The translations under genes and the position numbers were made by a program. The notes beneath the pieces were generated by a model. The model saw only the letters and a list, made by a program, of their open reading frames with translations, was not told where the DNA came from and did not search any database. Below, in pieces: positions 28,680 to 37,394 of a stretch of 64,000 nt of DNA. This DNA is from JAOSJT01 sp035362335 (GTDB taxonomy: Bacteria > Bacteroidota > Ignavibacteria > SZUA-365), in contig DAOSDL010000019.1 in assembly GCA_035362335.1 (NCBI GenBank), positions 1 to 64,000 of the forward strand, written 5' to 3'. Within the stretch, counting starts at the first letter, position 1. Each line of letters opens with the position of its first letter.

Positions 28680-28846
28680 GGTACCTCATCCGTGACGTGA
28701 ACGTTGGCATATCGTTGGAAGATACGGAAATACACCGGCATTCGACAGTTGAGAACGGTGCTCGACACCATATCTGTTCGGCGCCGCATCGCTCCCGCAC
28801 ACACATGGGCGAAGTCCAACTGGGACGCGAAAATTGGCACTTGCGA

Positions 28847-29758
28847 TCAGGCGTGGAAAAAGATGTGCTCGTGCTGCAGGCAGTGGACGATAAGCCGACG
28901 GGCGCGCTCGGTGAGAATTTCCCCGTCGCAGTGAACGGGCAGCGGATCGTCCAGTTCGATGTCGAAATGCGCCGCACGGGCGGCGAGCACTTCGGGCGCG
29001 CGGAGATGGGATCCGTTCAAGGCGAGCGGAAGCACCTGCAACACCCGGCGGGTACCGACATGACGCACATGGCAGAGATCGAGCAGGCCATCGTCGGGCG
29101 AGGCCAATGGCGTCAATTTGAATCCACCACCGCTGGTGGTTCCGTTGCCGATGCAGGCGAGGAAAAGCGTGGAGTTCTGCTCCTCGTTGTTGTACACCAA
29201 TGTCGCGGTGACGGAAGCGTAGTGGCGAAGCACGCGGAACACCGCAAGGAGGTAGGGAAGGATGCCGCTGCCAAAGGAGGCCCGGCTCACATCGACAGCC
29301 ACGGCGGCATCGAAACCGATGCCCATGCTGTTGATGAAGCGGCGTCGCAAAATCGCTCCGCCCTCTTCCACCACATCGATCACCGCGGCATCCACGCGTC
29401 GGGTTGTTCCACTGGCAAATGCGTGCAGTGTATCCTCAACGGTGCGGAGACTCATCAGACGCGCGAAGTCGTTGCCCGTACCGAGGGGAAGGACGGCCAC
29501 CGGATGAGAGCGGGCGCGGAGACCGTTGACAACTTCGTTGAGGGTGCCATCACCTCCGAGCACCAGCAGGGGCAGATTATCGTCGGGCAATTGGCGGGCG
29601 ATATCCGTCGCGTGCCCGCGCCCGCCGGTCACATATTCTTTCACATGCACGCCGAGCGCGGCGAGTTGCCGGAGAATGCGCCGCGCCTGTCGTCCGCCGC
29701 GACCCTTGCCCGAGGCGGGATTGAGAATGAGGTGAATGTGGGGGAAGTTGAGGGTCAT
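28847..29758 (-). CDS. Diacylglycerol/lipid kinase (YegS/DagK family)
   Basis: This is a 303-residue cytosolic or membrane-associated kinase that phosphorylates diacylglycerol or another lipid with ATP. N-terminal HLILNPASGKGRG is the nucleotide-binding signature, GGDGTLNEVVNG (near 68-79) the DAGK motif and PLGTGNDFAR the third conserved box; the C-terminal beta domain ends VHCDGEILTERARRLIVHC. Length fits the family. The ATG at 29758 has no clear ribosome site. It is divergent from the M29 aminopeptidase, whose promoter lies in the gap. Confidence 0.92.
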   Translation of the reverse strand: MTLNFPHIHLILNPASGKGRGGRQARRILRQLAALGVHVKEYVTGGRGHATDIARQLPDDNLPLLVLGGDGTLNEVVNGLRARSHPVAVLPLGTGNDFARLMSLRTVEDTLHAFASGTTRRVDAAVIDVVEEGGAILRRRFINSMGIGFDAAVAVDVSRASFGSGILPYLLAVFRVLRHYASVTATLVYNNEEQNSTLFLACIGNGTTSGGGFKLTPLASPDDGLLDLCHVRHVGTRRVLQVLPLALNGSHLRAPEVLAARAAHFDIELDDPLPVHCDGEILTERARRLIVHCLQHEHIFFHA

Positions 29759-29885
29759 GGGCGAACATAGGAAATTTTGCGTTCAGAGGAAACGTACATC
29801 TGGAGTGATGAAACTTCGGCTGATTCCCTGGATAGTGTATTCCCGCGCTCGCCTTGTCCCGCCGCTGCTGCGCATTTCGCCGCCG

Positions 29886-29916
29886 TTGTACTCAGTAAAT
29901 TTCCTTTGTACATTAA
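29886..29916 (+). promoter_or_regulatory. Candidate -33/-7 promoter for the M29 aminopeptidase
   Basis: TTG (29886-29888), exactly 20 nt, TACATTAA (29909-29916) in an AT-rich patch. Expected start near 29921, giving a 20-nt leader that contains the CGGAG ribosome site. Confidence 0.6.
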
Positions 29917-29941
29917 AAATTCAATACAATCGGAGATTTCC

Positions 29942-31135
29942 ATGGAGCACGCGCGCATTTCACGCAACGATCTGGAAACCTGGGCCGGGTATCTGCTCGA
30001 TTACGCCCTCGGTGGAGTTCAAGCCGACGATGTGATCATGATCAAAGGTGAACATATCACCTGGCCGCTCATGTCCATTCTACAGGACAAGATTTTTGCC
30101 GCGGGAGGCATCGCGGATGTGAACATTGTCGCACCCGACAACGATCGCGGCAAGGTGTGGGGGGCTTCCATCGCGCGCTTTGGCACGGAAGAGCAAATCG
30201 CCCGCGTCCCCGAATGGCATCGCCAGCGCTATGAAGCGATGACGAAGTACATCGAAATTCTGGGAGCCGAACAACCCGCGCTGTCCTCCGGTCTGCCAGA
30301 GCTCACCGCCATGGCCGTCATGCGCGCCGACGAAGCGTACAAGCGCATCCGCCTCGGCAAACCCTGGCTGCTCACGCTCTATCCCACGCAGGGTTTTGCG
30401 GATCTGGAAGGCATGACGCTCGAAGAGTACACCGACGTCATCGTGCGGGCTTCGATCAACGATCCGAAAGAGCTGGACCGTATCGAGGACGATATCTGGC
30501 GGGTGATGTCAAACAGCTCGAATATCCGCATTCAAACGCAGCACCCATCGGGGACAACGCATGAGCTGCGCATGAACATCGGAGGGAAACGCGTGATCAA
30601 ATGCACCGGCAAGCGCAATTTCCCCGATGGCGAAGTGTTCACCAGCCCCGACGCGAACACCGTCGAAGGCGAGATCTTCGTCGATCTCCCCGTGTACAAC
30701 AGCGGCACAACCATACAGGGGATTTTCCTCCGTTTCGAGAAAGGACGCATCGTCCATTACTCTGCCGAAACCGGCGGAGACACGTTGGCGAAGATCATCG
30801 AAACCGACGAGGGCTCGCACCGCCTTGGCGAAGTGGCGCTGGGCATGAACGCCGGCATACAAACCGTGCTCAAACATCCACTTTTTGTGGAAAAAGTCGG
30901 CGGAACCTTGCACATTGCCATCGGGGCAAGTTATCCCGAATGTTATGTGGATGATGAGAGCGACGGGCAAGCGAAAGCGGAACTCGACCGACTCGCCACA
31001 GTGGGTGCCCTGAACCGCTCCGCCCAACATGTGGACATCGTCACGGATTTCCGTGGCAGCGGAGCGGGTGTTGCGGTGTATCTTGACGATGTGCGGCTCG
31101 AGGTGCGGGACAACGTGTGGGTTGTTCCCTCCTGA
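29942..31135 (+). CDS. M29-family aminopeptidase
   Basis: This is a 397-residue cobalt/zinc aminopeptidase of the thermophilic M29 family (AmpS, PepS), active on N-terminal residues of peptides. Expected ligand regions are present: E near 231 in FPDGEVFTSP, E in HRLGEVALG near 296 and H in TLHIAIGASYPE near 323, plus an aspartate-rich tail. The start at 29942 has CGGAG six bases before; the longer upstream frame is not conserved. A candidate promoter lies just before it. It is followed 69 bp later by a PAS protein, with no functional link visible. Confidence 0.9.
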   Translation: MEHARISRNDLETWAGYLLDYALGGVQADDVIMIKGEHITWPLMSILQDKIFAAGGIADVNIVAPDNDRGKVWGASIARFGTEEQIARVPEWHRQRYEAMTKYIEILGAEQPALSSGLPELTAMAVMRADEAYKRIRLGKPWLLTLYPTQGFADLEGMTLEEYTDVIVRASINDPKELDRIEDDIWRVMSNSSNIRIQTQHPSGTTHELRMNIGGKRVIKCTGKRNFPDGEVFTSPDANTVEGEIFVDLPVYNSGTTIQGIFLRFEKGRIVHYSAETGGDTLAKIIETDEGSHRLGEVALGMNAGIQTVLKHPLFVEKVGGTLHIAIGASYPECYVDDESDGQAKAELDRLATVGALNRSAQHVDIVTDFRGSGAGVAVYLDDVRLEVRDNVWVVPS

Positions 31136-31204
31136 TTTCGATTTGCTGTATCCCGGCCTGCCAGTTTTGATGAACAATGGCCCCGACATTTGCATGAGGC
31201 GATG

Positions 31205-31780
31205 ATGACGCACGATGAACTGCTGGATTTTGTGAAAACCCTCGAGGAGCGCAATCAGCGTCTGAGAGACGCGAACGAGGAATTGATCAGTCAATTGCAG
31301 GGAAGGGACTCCGAGCTGCTCCGGCTCCGCCGCGATTTGCAGGAGCGTGTGGCCGAGGCGATCTGGCGGGAAAACGACTATCGGCGGAACCAGGACCGCT
31401 TCACTACCCTGGTGGCAAACATCCCGGGCGCGGTGTACCGCTGCTCCAACGATGCGTTCTGGACAATGGAATATCTCAGCGATCAAATCGAGGCATTGTC
31501 CGGGTACCCTGCATCGGAATTTGTGAACAATGCCGTCCGAAGCTACAAGAGCATCGTCCATCCCGCCGATGTCATCACCGTGGTGAACGCCATACGCGAC
31601 GGGGTGGAAGCGCGTAAACCCTACACCATCCACTACCGCATCAAACACAAGGATGGGTCGCTGAGAAATGTTTACGAGCGCGGGGTTGGCATCCACGCCT
31701 CCGATGGCACCTTGCTCTGGCTCGACGGTGTGATTTTCGATATCACGGATTACTCCTACGGCACTGTGCGGGAAGAGTAA
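31205..31780 (+). CDS. Single PAS-domain protein with N-terminal coiled coil
   Basis: This is a 191-residue cytosolic protein. Residues 1-60 are a charged heptad-like coiled coil (ELLDFVKTLEERNQRLRDANEELISQL, RDSELLRLRRDLQERV). Residues about 65-185 form a PAS domain (FTTLVANIPGAVYRCSND, WTMEYLSDQIEALSGYPASEF, IHYRIKHKDGSLRNVYERG, WLDGVIFDITD). No kinase, cyclase or DNA-binding output follows; the protein ends right after the PAS. It may act as an adaptor to another sensor. Tandem ATGs at 31202 and 31205; the second has the better distance to GAGG. A TTG further up is unlikely. Confidence 0.85.
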   Translation: MTHDELLDFVKTLEERNQRLRDANEELISQLQGRDSELLRLRRDLQERVAEAIWRENDYRRNQDRFTTLVANIPGAVYRCSNDAFWTMEYLSDQIEALSGYPASEFVNNAVRSYKSIVHPADVITVVNAIRDGVEARKPYTIHYRIKHKDGSLRNVYERGVGIHASDGTLLWLDGVIFDITDYSYGTVREE

Positions 31781-31811
31781 ACGGCCAACAGGTATCCACC
31801 CCGGAAAACAT

Positions 31812-31845
31812 CACGGGCGCGAGTGCATTGTCACCCGCGCCCGTG
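31812..31845. terminator. Bidirectional hairpin between convergent genes
   Basis: cacgggcgcg / cgcgcccgtg, 10 bp perfect, 14-base loop, between the PAS gene stop (plus) and the kelch gene stop (minus). Short T-containing tails on both sides (minus strand: TGTTTTCC). Confidence 0.65.
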
Positions 31846-31866
31846 CGCATTTCGGAGTTGGCGGAA

Positions 31867-34305
31867 CTATTTCAGCAAGGTCATGGTCCTGGTGAGCAGC
31901 ACTCCGTCGGCGTGCATGCTCAGCAGGTAATGTCCCGAAGGCAGCCTGGAACCGTCGAAGTTCACCGTATGCGTTCCCGCTTCCAGTACCCCGTCCACAA
32001 TCGTACCCAGTTCCCTGCCCAGCGCGTCGTGCACACGCAGTGTCACTTGCGCGCGCTGCGGAACGTCGAAGCCGATGCTGGTGGCGGGGTTGAAGGGGTT
32101 CGGGAAATTCTGATGCAAACGGAACGCCGCGGGAACGGGAAGTTGCTCCGCACTGGTCGGGCCGGCCAACAGGCGCTCGCTGTAACTCTGTTGCACGGGA
32201 CCCACCTTTCCGTCCACCAAACGATGCACGTACAGCACGATAGTCGCGCTGTCATCCACCGCATGCGTACAGGTGATGTCGAAGGGTACGTCCACGCTGG
32301 TCTGTGTTAGAAAGGTTTGCGTCGCGGACACCGGCTGTCCGAGCACGTTCGGATAGATGCCACGCACCACCGCCTTGTGATAGAAGGGGTCGATGAGCTG
32401 ATTGCCATTCACGGTGATGCGGAGTTGCGGATGATTCACGCCCTCCTCGGTGATGAGTGCATTGAGTCGCAGATCGCCACTCATCCCCTGATGGAAAAAC
32501 ACGCTCGCATTGAACGTCAGCCGCTTGCTGACGCGGTCGTACACTTTGTCCTTGATGGTGATGCCCACGGGAGCGCCGATATTCGCCGCAACGAAATTCG
32601 TCCGAGCGCTGTACGTGGTGGGCGCGACCGGCAGGGCGCGCTCGCCTGCCCATGCAAGGCGATTGATCGCAGCGCTCGGGTACAGCGTCACGCCGAGGAA
32701 GGATTCCATCTCCGGCCAGATCGGGAGTTCCATCGGATCGGCCATGATGCTGGGATTGCCAACATGCCACGCGGTGCGCACCATGCGGTCACCCAGTTTT
32801 TTCTTCAACGCCGTGAGCGTATCGGCAGCGTCGGGGCACCAGTGGCACCAGGTGCCGGTGAATTCCTCCACAAGCACATTCATCGGCTCGGTGACGTCCT
32901 TCTCCTGCACGTTCAATTCCAACGTGTAGGTGAGGGATGGATGGTCGGCATCGTCGGTGGTGATGGTGATCACGCCGGTATGCAATCCTTCGTTGAGATT
33001 GCGGGGGTCGATGGTCATGGTGAGTGTGATCTGATACGCGGGATCGAGTTTTCCCGACGTGGTGCCGGTCAATGTAAGCCAGCTCGCCGCGTTTGGAGCG
33101 ACGGCTGCCGACCAGTTCATCGCAAGGCCGCCCGTATTGCCAAGTGTGAAGGCGTTGTTGTACTGATTGGCACGTTTCACCCACACGCTCGTGCCTGTAC
33201 TTGACAGCACGGCGTTGGGTTTGGTGGCGGCGTTGATATCGTAGGCCTCGACTGGTTTACCGAGTTGCAATGCGTTCAGCGCACCCACCTGACCACCCAC
33301 CACGTACAGACGACCACTGCCATCGTAGAGCATCTGGCTGGAATAGGAGGATGGAACCGGCTTGAGCACTTCATTCCGCCAACCATTCACCAGAGGATTG
33401 TACGCCCAGGTGAGTGGTGAATTGATATTTGCCTGTAAACTCGTCGCCGTCACGCCACCCGTGACGTACAGAATGTTCCCATCGGTGCCCATGGAATGCC
33501 GCATGATGGCGCCACCGGGAAAGTCCTGCAACTGCGTCCAGGTGATCTGGTCGCCGTTGATTTCGCCCTTGTGGAAGTATCCATAGAAACGTCCCTGCCC
33601 CCCGGCCACCTGATAGCCACCGAGAATATAGGCGAAGCCTTTCACCACCGCCGCGTCGAAGGAGCGCAGTGCCGCGGGGATGCGCGACACTGATTGCGTC
33701 CACGTGTCGGTGGCCGGATCGTAGATCTGAATCACATCGGTCTGCGCCTGAAAACTCGTCGTACCGCCACCGAGCACCCAGATTTTTCCCTGATGAACAA
33801 AACTGGCCGCACCGAACACGGCAACGGGCATGGCTGCTTTCTCTGTGAATGTGGAAGTGGCGGGATCGAATTCCAGAACCGTCCGATACGTCTCGAAAGC
33901 GGTGGTGACGTTGTATCCGCCGACAATGTAGATCTTGCCATTCACCACTTCCGCCATGGCCAGCGGCCTCGGAGCCGGGAGCGTCGCAACACGCGTCCAG
34001 GTGTTGCTGGCGATGTCGAGCTTGTACGCCCCGTCATGCGGGAGATTGTCCGTCGTCAGTCCGCTGAAGCTGTACACTGCCCCATTGAGATACGCGGCGG
34101 TGTTGTATCCGATCACCACGGGATAATCCGCCAAGGTGTACCACTGCCCCTTGATGTCCATTGGCGCGGCGGCGACTGGCGTGCGTGCCCCGTGCAGCGC
34201 GGCCGCGGGCAACGGATCCACAGCGGAGTACTGCGCGATCATAGTGTTCGCGGTCACGAAACAACAGAAGAGCAACGAGAGAACGACAGAAGCACTTCTC
34301 TTCAT
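31867..34305 (-). CDS. T9SS-secreted kelch-propeller protein with Omp28/thioredoxin-like domain
   Basis: This is an 812-residue secreted protein. Signal peptide (VVLSLLFCCFVTANTMIAQ), then kelch repeats over about 50-350 (GKIYIVGGYNVT, GKIWVLGGGTTS, GFAYILGGYQVAG, GRLYVVGGQVG). A BACON/Ig-like domain follows (about 385-470), then an Omp28-like thioredoxin fold starting EEFTGTWCHWCPDAADTL with C485 and C488 as a CxxC pair (about 475-700). It ends in a type A T9SS sorting domain from FRLHQNFPNPFNPATSI. Omp28-like domains with CHWC are usually surface thiol-active or binding modules; fused to a kelch propeller they suggest a surface redox or adhesive enzyme. A TTG-N20-TAATTTCC promoter lies upstream. 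Confidence 0.9.
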   Translation of the reverse strand: MKRSASVVLSLLFCCFVTANTMIAQYSAVDPLPAAALHGARTPVAAAPMDIKGQWYTLADYPVVIGYNTAAYLNGAVYSFSGLTTDNLPHDGAYKLDIASNTWTRVATLPAPRPLAMAEVVNGKIYIVGGYNVTTAFETYRTVLEFDPATSTFTEKAAMPVAVFGAASFVHQGKIWVLGGGTTSFQAQTDVIQIYDPATDTWTQSVSRIPAALRSFDAAVVKGFAYILGGYQVAGGQGRFYGYFHKGEINGDQITWTQLQDFPGGAIMRHSMGTDGNILYVTGGVTATSLQANINSPLTWAYNPLVNGWRNEVLKPVPSSYSSQMLYDGSGRLYVVGGQVGALNALQLGKPVEAYDINAATKPNAVLSSTGTSVWVKRANQYNNAFTLGNTGGLAMNWSAAVAPNAASWLTLTGTTSGKLDPAYQITLTMTIDPRNLNEGLHTGVITITTDDADHPSLTYTLELNVQEKDVTEPMNVLVEEFTGTWCHWCPDAADTLTALKKKLGDRMVRTAWHVGNPSIMADPMELPIWPEMESFLGVTLYPSAAINRLAWAGERALPVAPTTYSARTNFVAANIGAPVGITIKDKVYDRVSKRLTFNASVFFHQGMSGDLRLNALITEEGVNHPQLRITVNGNQLIDPFYHKAVVRGIYPNVLGQPVSATQTFLTQTSVDVPFDITCTHAVDDSATIVLYVHRLVDGKVGPVQQSYSERLLAGPTSAEQLPVPAAFRLHQNFPNPFNPATSIGFDVPQRAQVTLRVHDALGRELGTIVDGVLEAGTHTVNFDGSRLPSGHYLLSMHADGVLLTRTMTLLK

Positions 34306-34370
34306 GGGAATCCTCCTAATACTCGGTAATGGGCGTGATGCCGGAGCGTACGTTCAGTTCAGGTCGAGTG

Positions 34371-34401
34371 GGAAATTAGCACATTTCACCACCGCGTTCA
34401 A
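34371..34401 (-). promoter_or_regulatory. Candidate -33/-7 promoter for the kelch/Omp28 gene
   Basis: Minus-strand TTG (34401-34399), exactly 20 nt, TAATTTCC (34378-34371). It overlaps the last codons of the upstream 192-aa gene. -7 box has two mismatches to TAnnTTTG. Confidence 0.5.
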
Positions 34402-34976
34402 TCGTCGAGATATTTCGCGAGATCCTCGCGCTGTACGAGGTGGACCAACCATCCGCGTGCGACGAGATCGGCAACGACGTGTTTTCCCATGTCCACAGGC
34501 ACACCGTATCGATAGCAGAAATGCCAGAGGTCCAACGGTCGTTTCAGCACTTCGAACATCAAGCCCTCGCCGACGGAAAGCTGTTCACCGCGCTCGGCAC
34601 GATCGAGTATCGCGGGCATGGCATCGACGCCGTCTTTGAGAATGTGACGTTTGGTGAAATAATAGTTGGGCGCGGATTCCAACTCGCAAATCGGGAATCC
34701 TTCGCCAGCGCGTTGCAGCGCAGGGAGATGCAGCAGGGATACCAGCAAGTCCTCGTCATCGCTCCAGAGGTCGTTGTACACCTGCGCATCCTCGGACCGC
34801 AGCCATTCCATGAAGGCGCGTTCCCTCGGTGGAAGCTCAAGCAGTATCGAAGCGGCGAACTCCTCCTGAATACGCGCGATGGTCGCGTCGCTCAAGGCAT
34901 CCACTTCCTGATCGTTCAATGTCAACGGCCGACCGTCCAGGTCGAGTATGCGTTGTCGCAATTGCTCGTACGTCAT
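34398..34976 (-). CDS. Conserved-looking cytosolic protein of unknown function, 192 aa
   Basis: This is a 192-residue soluble protein with no signal peptide or membrane segment. It is acidic and mostly helical (TYEQLRQRILDLDGRPLTLNDQEVDALSDATIARIQEEFAASILLELPPRERAFMEWL). A tryptophan-rich middle (YNDLWSDDEDLL, PLDLWHFCYRYGVPVD) precedes a C-terminal HVVADLVARGWLVHLVQREDLAKYLDD. A GTG further upstream is possible, but the ATG at 34976 has GGAG six bases before. It follows the histidine kinase by 78 bp on the same strand and may be its operon partner. I do not recognise a family. Confidence 0.75.
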   Translation of the reverse strand: MTYEQLRQRILDLDGRPLTLNDQEVDALSDATIARIQEEFAASILLELPPRERAFMEWLRSEDAQVYNDLWSDDEDLLVSLLHLPALQRAGEGFPICELESAPNYYFTKRHILKDGVDAMPAILDRAERGEQLSVGEGLMFEVLKRPLDLWHFCYRYGVPVDMGKHVVADLVARGWLVHLVQREDLAKYLDD

Positions 34977-35054
34977 GATGACTCCGTATCGTCCAATAAT
35001 GTCCGGCACCACTGCGGAACGGGAATCCCCGTGTTCACCGCACCTGTGCCCCGT

Positions 35055-36191
35055 TCACGCGAGCGGGAAACGCAGCTGAAACACTGTTCCCGAACCCGCC
35101 TCGCTTCGCATGGAAATGGATCCGCCGAGATATTTCTCCGTGAGGAGGCGGGCGCTGTATGTGCCGATGCCGCGCCCGCTGCCTTTGGTACTGAAAGAGC
35201 GCTTGAACAATTGCAGCGCGATATGTTCGGGAATAACGGCGGGATTGTGTACTGCGAAACACAGGACATCGCCATCCTGTTCGCAGGACACGGTGACGAC
35301 ATCACCGTCCACACTGGCCTCGAGCGCGTTTTTCACGAGATTGCCGAGCACGCGCGCAAGCAGCACGGGCTCGCTGTTCCACAAGGGAAGTCCGTCGGCT
35401 ATGCGTTCCGCGATATCCTTGCCCTGGGCGACGCGATGAAATCTGTACAGCGCCACCACATGCCGCACGATGTCGCCAGGCGCCAGGGGCTGAAGCGTGA
35501 CGAGCAGGTCGCCGCGTTCGGCCGCGAGCAAATCGCGTTGCATGCGTATTTCCTCGACCAGTTGCTCCGAAAGAGAACCAAGATCGTCGATCAGCTCCTC
35601 ATGGGTGTCGGGTTCAACCAAACGGAACAGATCCGCAATGGACTTCACCCCACCAGCGGTGTTGAGCACGTCGTGGAAAAACATGCGTTCGAGCACCGAG
35701 CGTCTTTTCTCGTCGCTGATGTCGGCCACGGACACTATGGTCACTTCATGTCCACGCACTGTGATCGGGGCGGCCATGACACGAAAATCCAACGCGGTGC
35801 TTTGCTCGCCGTCCTGTGCGGTGATGCGGCATTCCTGCAGCGAGGGTGTGCCGCCCTGCGCGTGCAGCATGGCGACCACGGCCCCGCACAGCCGGCAGGC
35901 CTTGCCGGTGCCACAGCCCGAGGGAGCCTCGGCGCTGGCTTCACAGCCCACGGATTCACCGAGACGCAGGCCGAGCATGCGGTCATCCGCTCCCAGTGGC
36001 GCCGCCTCCGCAAAGCGTTTGTTGTACAGCACAATTTGCCGCTCACGATTGATCACCGCCACCGGCGAGGGAAATGCCTCGAGCATTTCCACCAGCAGGG
36101 ATTCCTTCAACAACTCCTCATGCAATCGCTGTACGGCCTCATCGGCTACACGCCATGCGGGAGCGAAATACGTTTCCAAAGCAGCAGCCAT
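35055..36191 (-). CDS. Soluble PAS histidine kinase with cysteine cluster
   Basis: This is a 378-residue cytosolic sensor kinase. A PAS domain (about 34-155) contains a four-cysteine cluster, C83, C93, C99, C102 (VGCEASAEAPSGCGTGKACRLCG), a layout seen in a family of bacterial PAS kinases and fit for a metal or redox cofactor. A divergent dimerisation helix pair has H173 in MFFHDVLNTAGG, and the HATPase domain (about 265-378) has N-box GNLVKNALEA and G-box GSGRGIGTYSARLL. No membrane segment. Start at 36191 has AAGGA. It is divergent from the sigma-54-controlled envelope cluster. No response regulator is in the window. Confidence 0.9.
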   Translation of the reverse strand: MAAALETYFAPAWRVADEAVQRLHEELLKESLLVEMLEAFPSPVAVINRERQIVLYNKRFAEAAPLGADDRMLGLRLGESVGCEASAEAPSGCGTGKACRLCGAVVAMLHAQGGTPSLQECRITAQDGEQSTALDFRVMAAPITVRGHEVTIVSVADISDEKRRSVLERMFFHDVLNTAGGVKSIADLFRLVEPDTHEELIDDLGSLSEQLVEEIRMQRDLLAAERGDLLVTLQPLAPGDIVRHVVALYRFHRVAQGKDIAERIADGLPLWNSEPVLLARVLGNLVKNALEASVDGDVVTVSCEQDGDVLCFAVHNPAVIPEHIALQLFKRSFSTKGSGRGIGTYSARLLTEKYLGGSISMRSEAGSGTVFQLRFPLA

Positions 36192-36355
36192 ACGTTGTCC
36201 TTGTAAATGATCCGTTCTGCAATCTATGCACGGCGCGGTTGGCAGGAAAGAACGGAATTCGAAATCGCAGCAGGGACAACGTCATTCCATACTCCTCCAA
36301 CAGCATCCGCTTGCGTGGCCGTGCGGATTGCAACAGCCGGGAAGCGACGGCCTTG

Positions 36356-36373
36356 TGTTCACTTTTGTGAACA
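36356..36373. promoter_or_regulatory. Perfect dyad, candidate activator site for the sigma-54 promoter
   Basis: TGTTCAC-TTTT-GTGAACA is a perfect 7-bp inverted repeat, centred about 95 bp before the expected start at 36460. That distance is typical of binding sites for sigma-54 activators. It could alternatively serve the divergent kinase gene. Confidence 0.5.
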
Positions 36374-36433
36374 GTACGCAGTCGGATGTCGCTGAGATAG
36401 CCGAAATTCGAGCGAATTCGAAGGTTTTCACAT

Positions 36434-36448
36434 TGGCACAGCCCTTGC
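36434..36448 (+). promoter_or_regulatory. Sigma-54 (-24/-12) promoter
   Basis: TTGGCAC (36433-36439), five bases, TTGCA (36445-36449). GG and GC are exactly 10 bases apart, as RpoN requires. Start expected near 36460, 20 nt before the ATG at 36481, leaving room for AAGGAG at 36468-36473. Confidence 0.8.
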
Positions 36449-36480
36449 AGGCAGATACATGCACATCAAGGAGCACTGTC

Positions 36481-37311
36481 ATGAAGCACATGTACGCCAC
36501 CATTCTCATCCTCCCGCTGCTGTTCATCACCATGGCCTGCGACGACGACTGCGAGCGCATCGTGTACGACGATCTCAACGCACCTTTCCCTCCGGCGGGC
36601 ATTATATCCATTTCACTCGACAACGCCGTGGAGTTGAAGTGGATTGAAAATCCCGAGCCGGATCTGGCCGGATACAACGTGTATGTGAGCAGCCGTTATG
36701 ACGGGAAATATGAATTGATTGGAAGCTCGCGCACGGCCAGCTTCGTGGATCGTGGCGCCGCGAATGGATCGACCTACTACTATGCGGTCACCGCTTACGA
36801 TCACAGCGGGAATGAAAGCGAACTGAGTACGGATGTGGTGTATGACACACCGCGACCCGAAGGACGCAATGTGACGCTGCGCAATCGCCTGGTCGATCCC
36901 ATGCTCGCCGGCTACGATTTTTCTCGCTACAGCATTTTGCACTACGACACCGACGAGACCGATCTCTTTTTCGAAATCACACAGGACGGCGTGCCCTATC
37001 TGGTGGTGTGGGACGACAGCGACATTCAGGACATGGGGTACACGGAAAATCTCGATGAGATCACCGCCGCTCCGCTCAGTGGATGGAACCCCACCGGCGA
37101 CGCGCTGGCCGTGCGTGGACACACGTACGTCATCCGCACCTTCGACAATCATTTCGCGAAAGTGCGCATCGTGGATGTGAACGGCAGCGGTGTACGATTC
37201 GACTGGGCGTATCAGCTCGTCGCTGGCAACCGTGAATTGGCTCACAGGCAGGACCGTTCGCTGTCGAAGCGCAATCGCCATGGCAGCCGTCACGAGGCGT
37301 CGGCGCGGTGA
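36481..37311 (+). CDS. Fibronectin type III lipoprotein
   Basis: This is a 276-residue exported protein. The signal peptide (ILILPLLFITMAC) ends at a cysteine followed by DDD, an inner-membrane-retention or surface-type acidic start, though the lipobox (TMAC) is not canonical. A fibronectin type III domain spans about 40-125 (VELKWIENPEPDLAGYNVYVSSRYDGKYELI, STYYYAVTAYDHSGNES). A second beta-rich part (150-245, YSILHYDTDETDLFFEITQDGVPYLVVWDDS) and a basic tail rich in R/H follow. The ATG at 36481 has AAGGAG. The sigma-54 promoter just upstream indicates regulation by an NtrC-type activator. The DUF4384 gene follows 83 bp later. Confidence 0.85.
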   Translation: MKHMYATILILPLLFITMACDDDCERIVYDDLNAPFPPAGIISISLDNAVELKWIENPEPDLAGYNVYVSSRYDGKYELIGSSRTASFVDRGAANGSTYYYAVTAYDHSGNESELSTDVVYDTPRPEGRNVTLRNRLVDPMLAGYDFSRYSILHYDTDETDLFFEITQDGVPYLVVWDDSDIQDMGYTENLDEITAAPLSGWNPTGDALAVRGHTYVIRTFDNHFAKVRIVDVNGSGVRFDWAYQLVAGNRELAHRQDRSLSKRNRHGSRHEASAR

Positions 37312-37394
37312 CGGCAGGAATGCTCTCCGACACCCGGCATCGCGGCAACGTTTTCATCCCGAATTTCCCAACGCAAGTTCACCGGAGGCAGGTC

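Noticed and set aside
31179..31194. TGGCCCC...TTTGC before the PAS gene resembling a sigma-54 promoter
   Set aside because: Spacing between GG and GC is 11 bases and the -24 box is poor.
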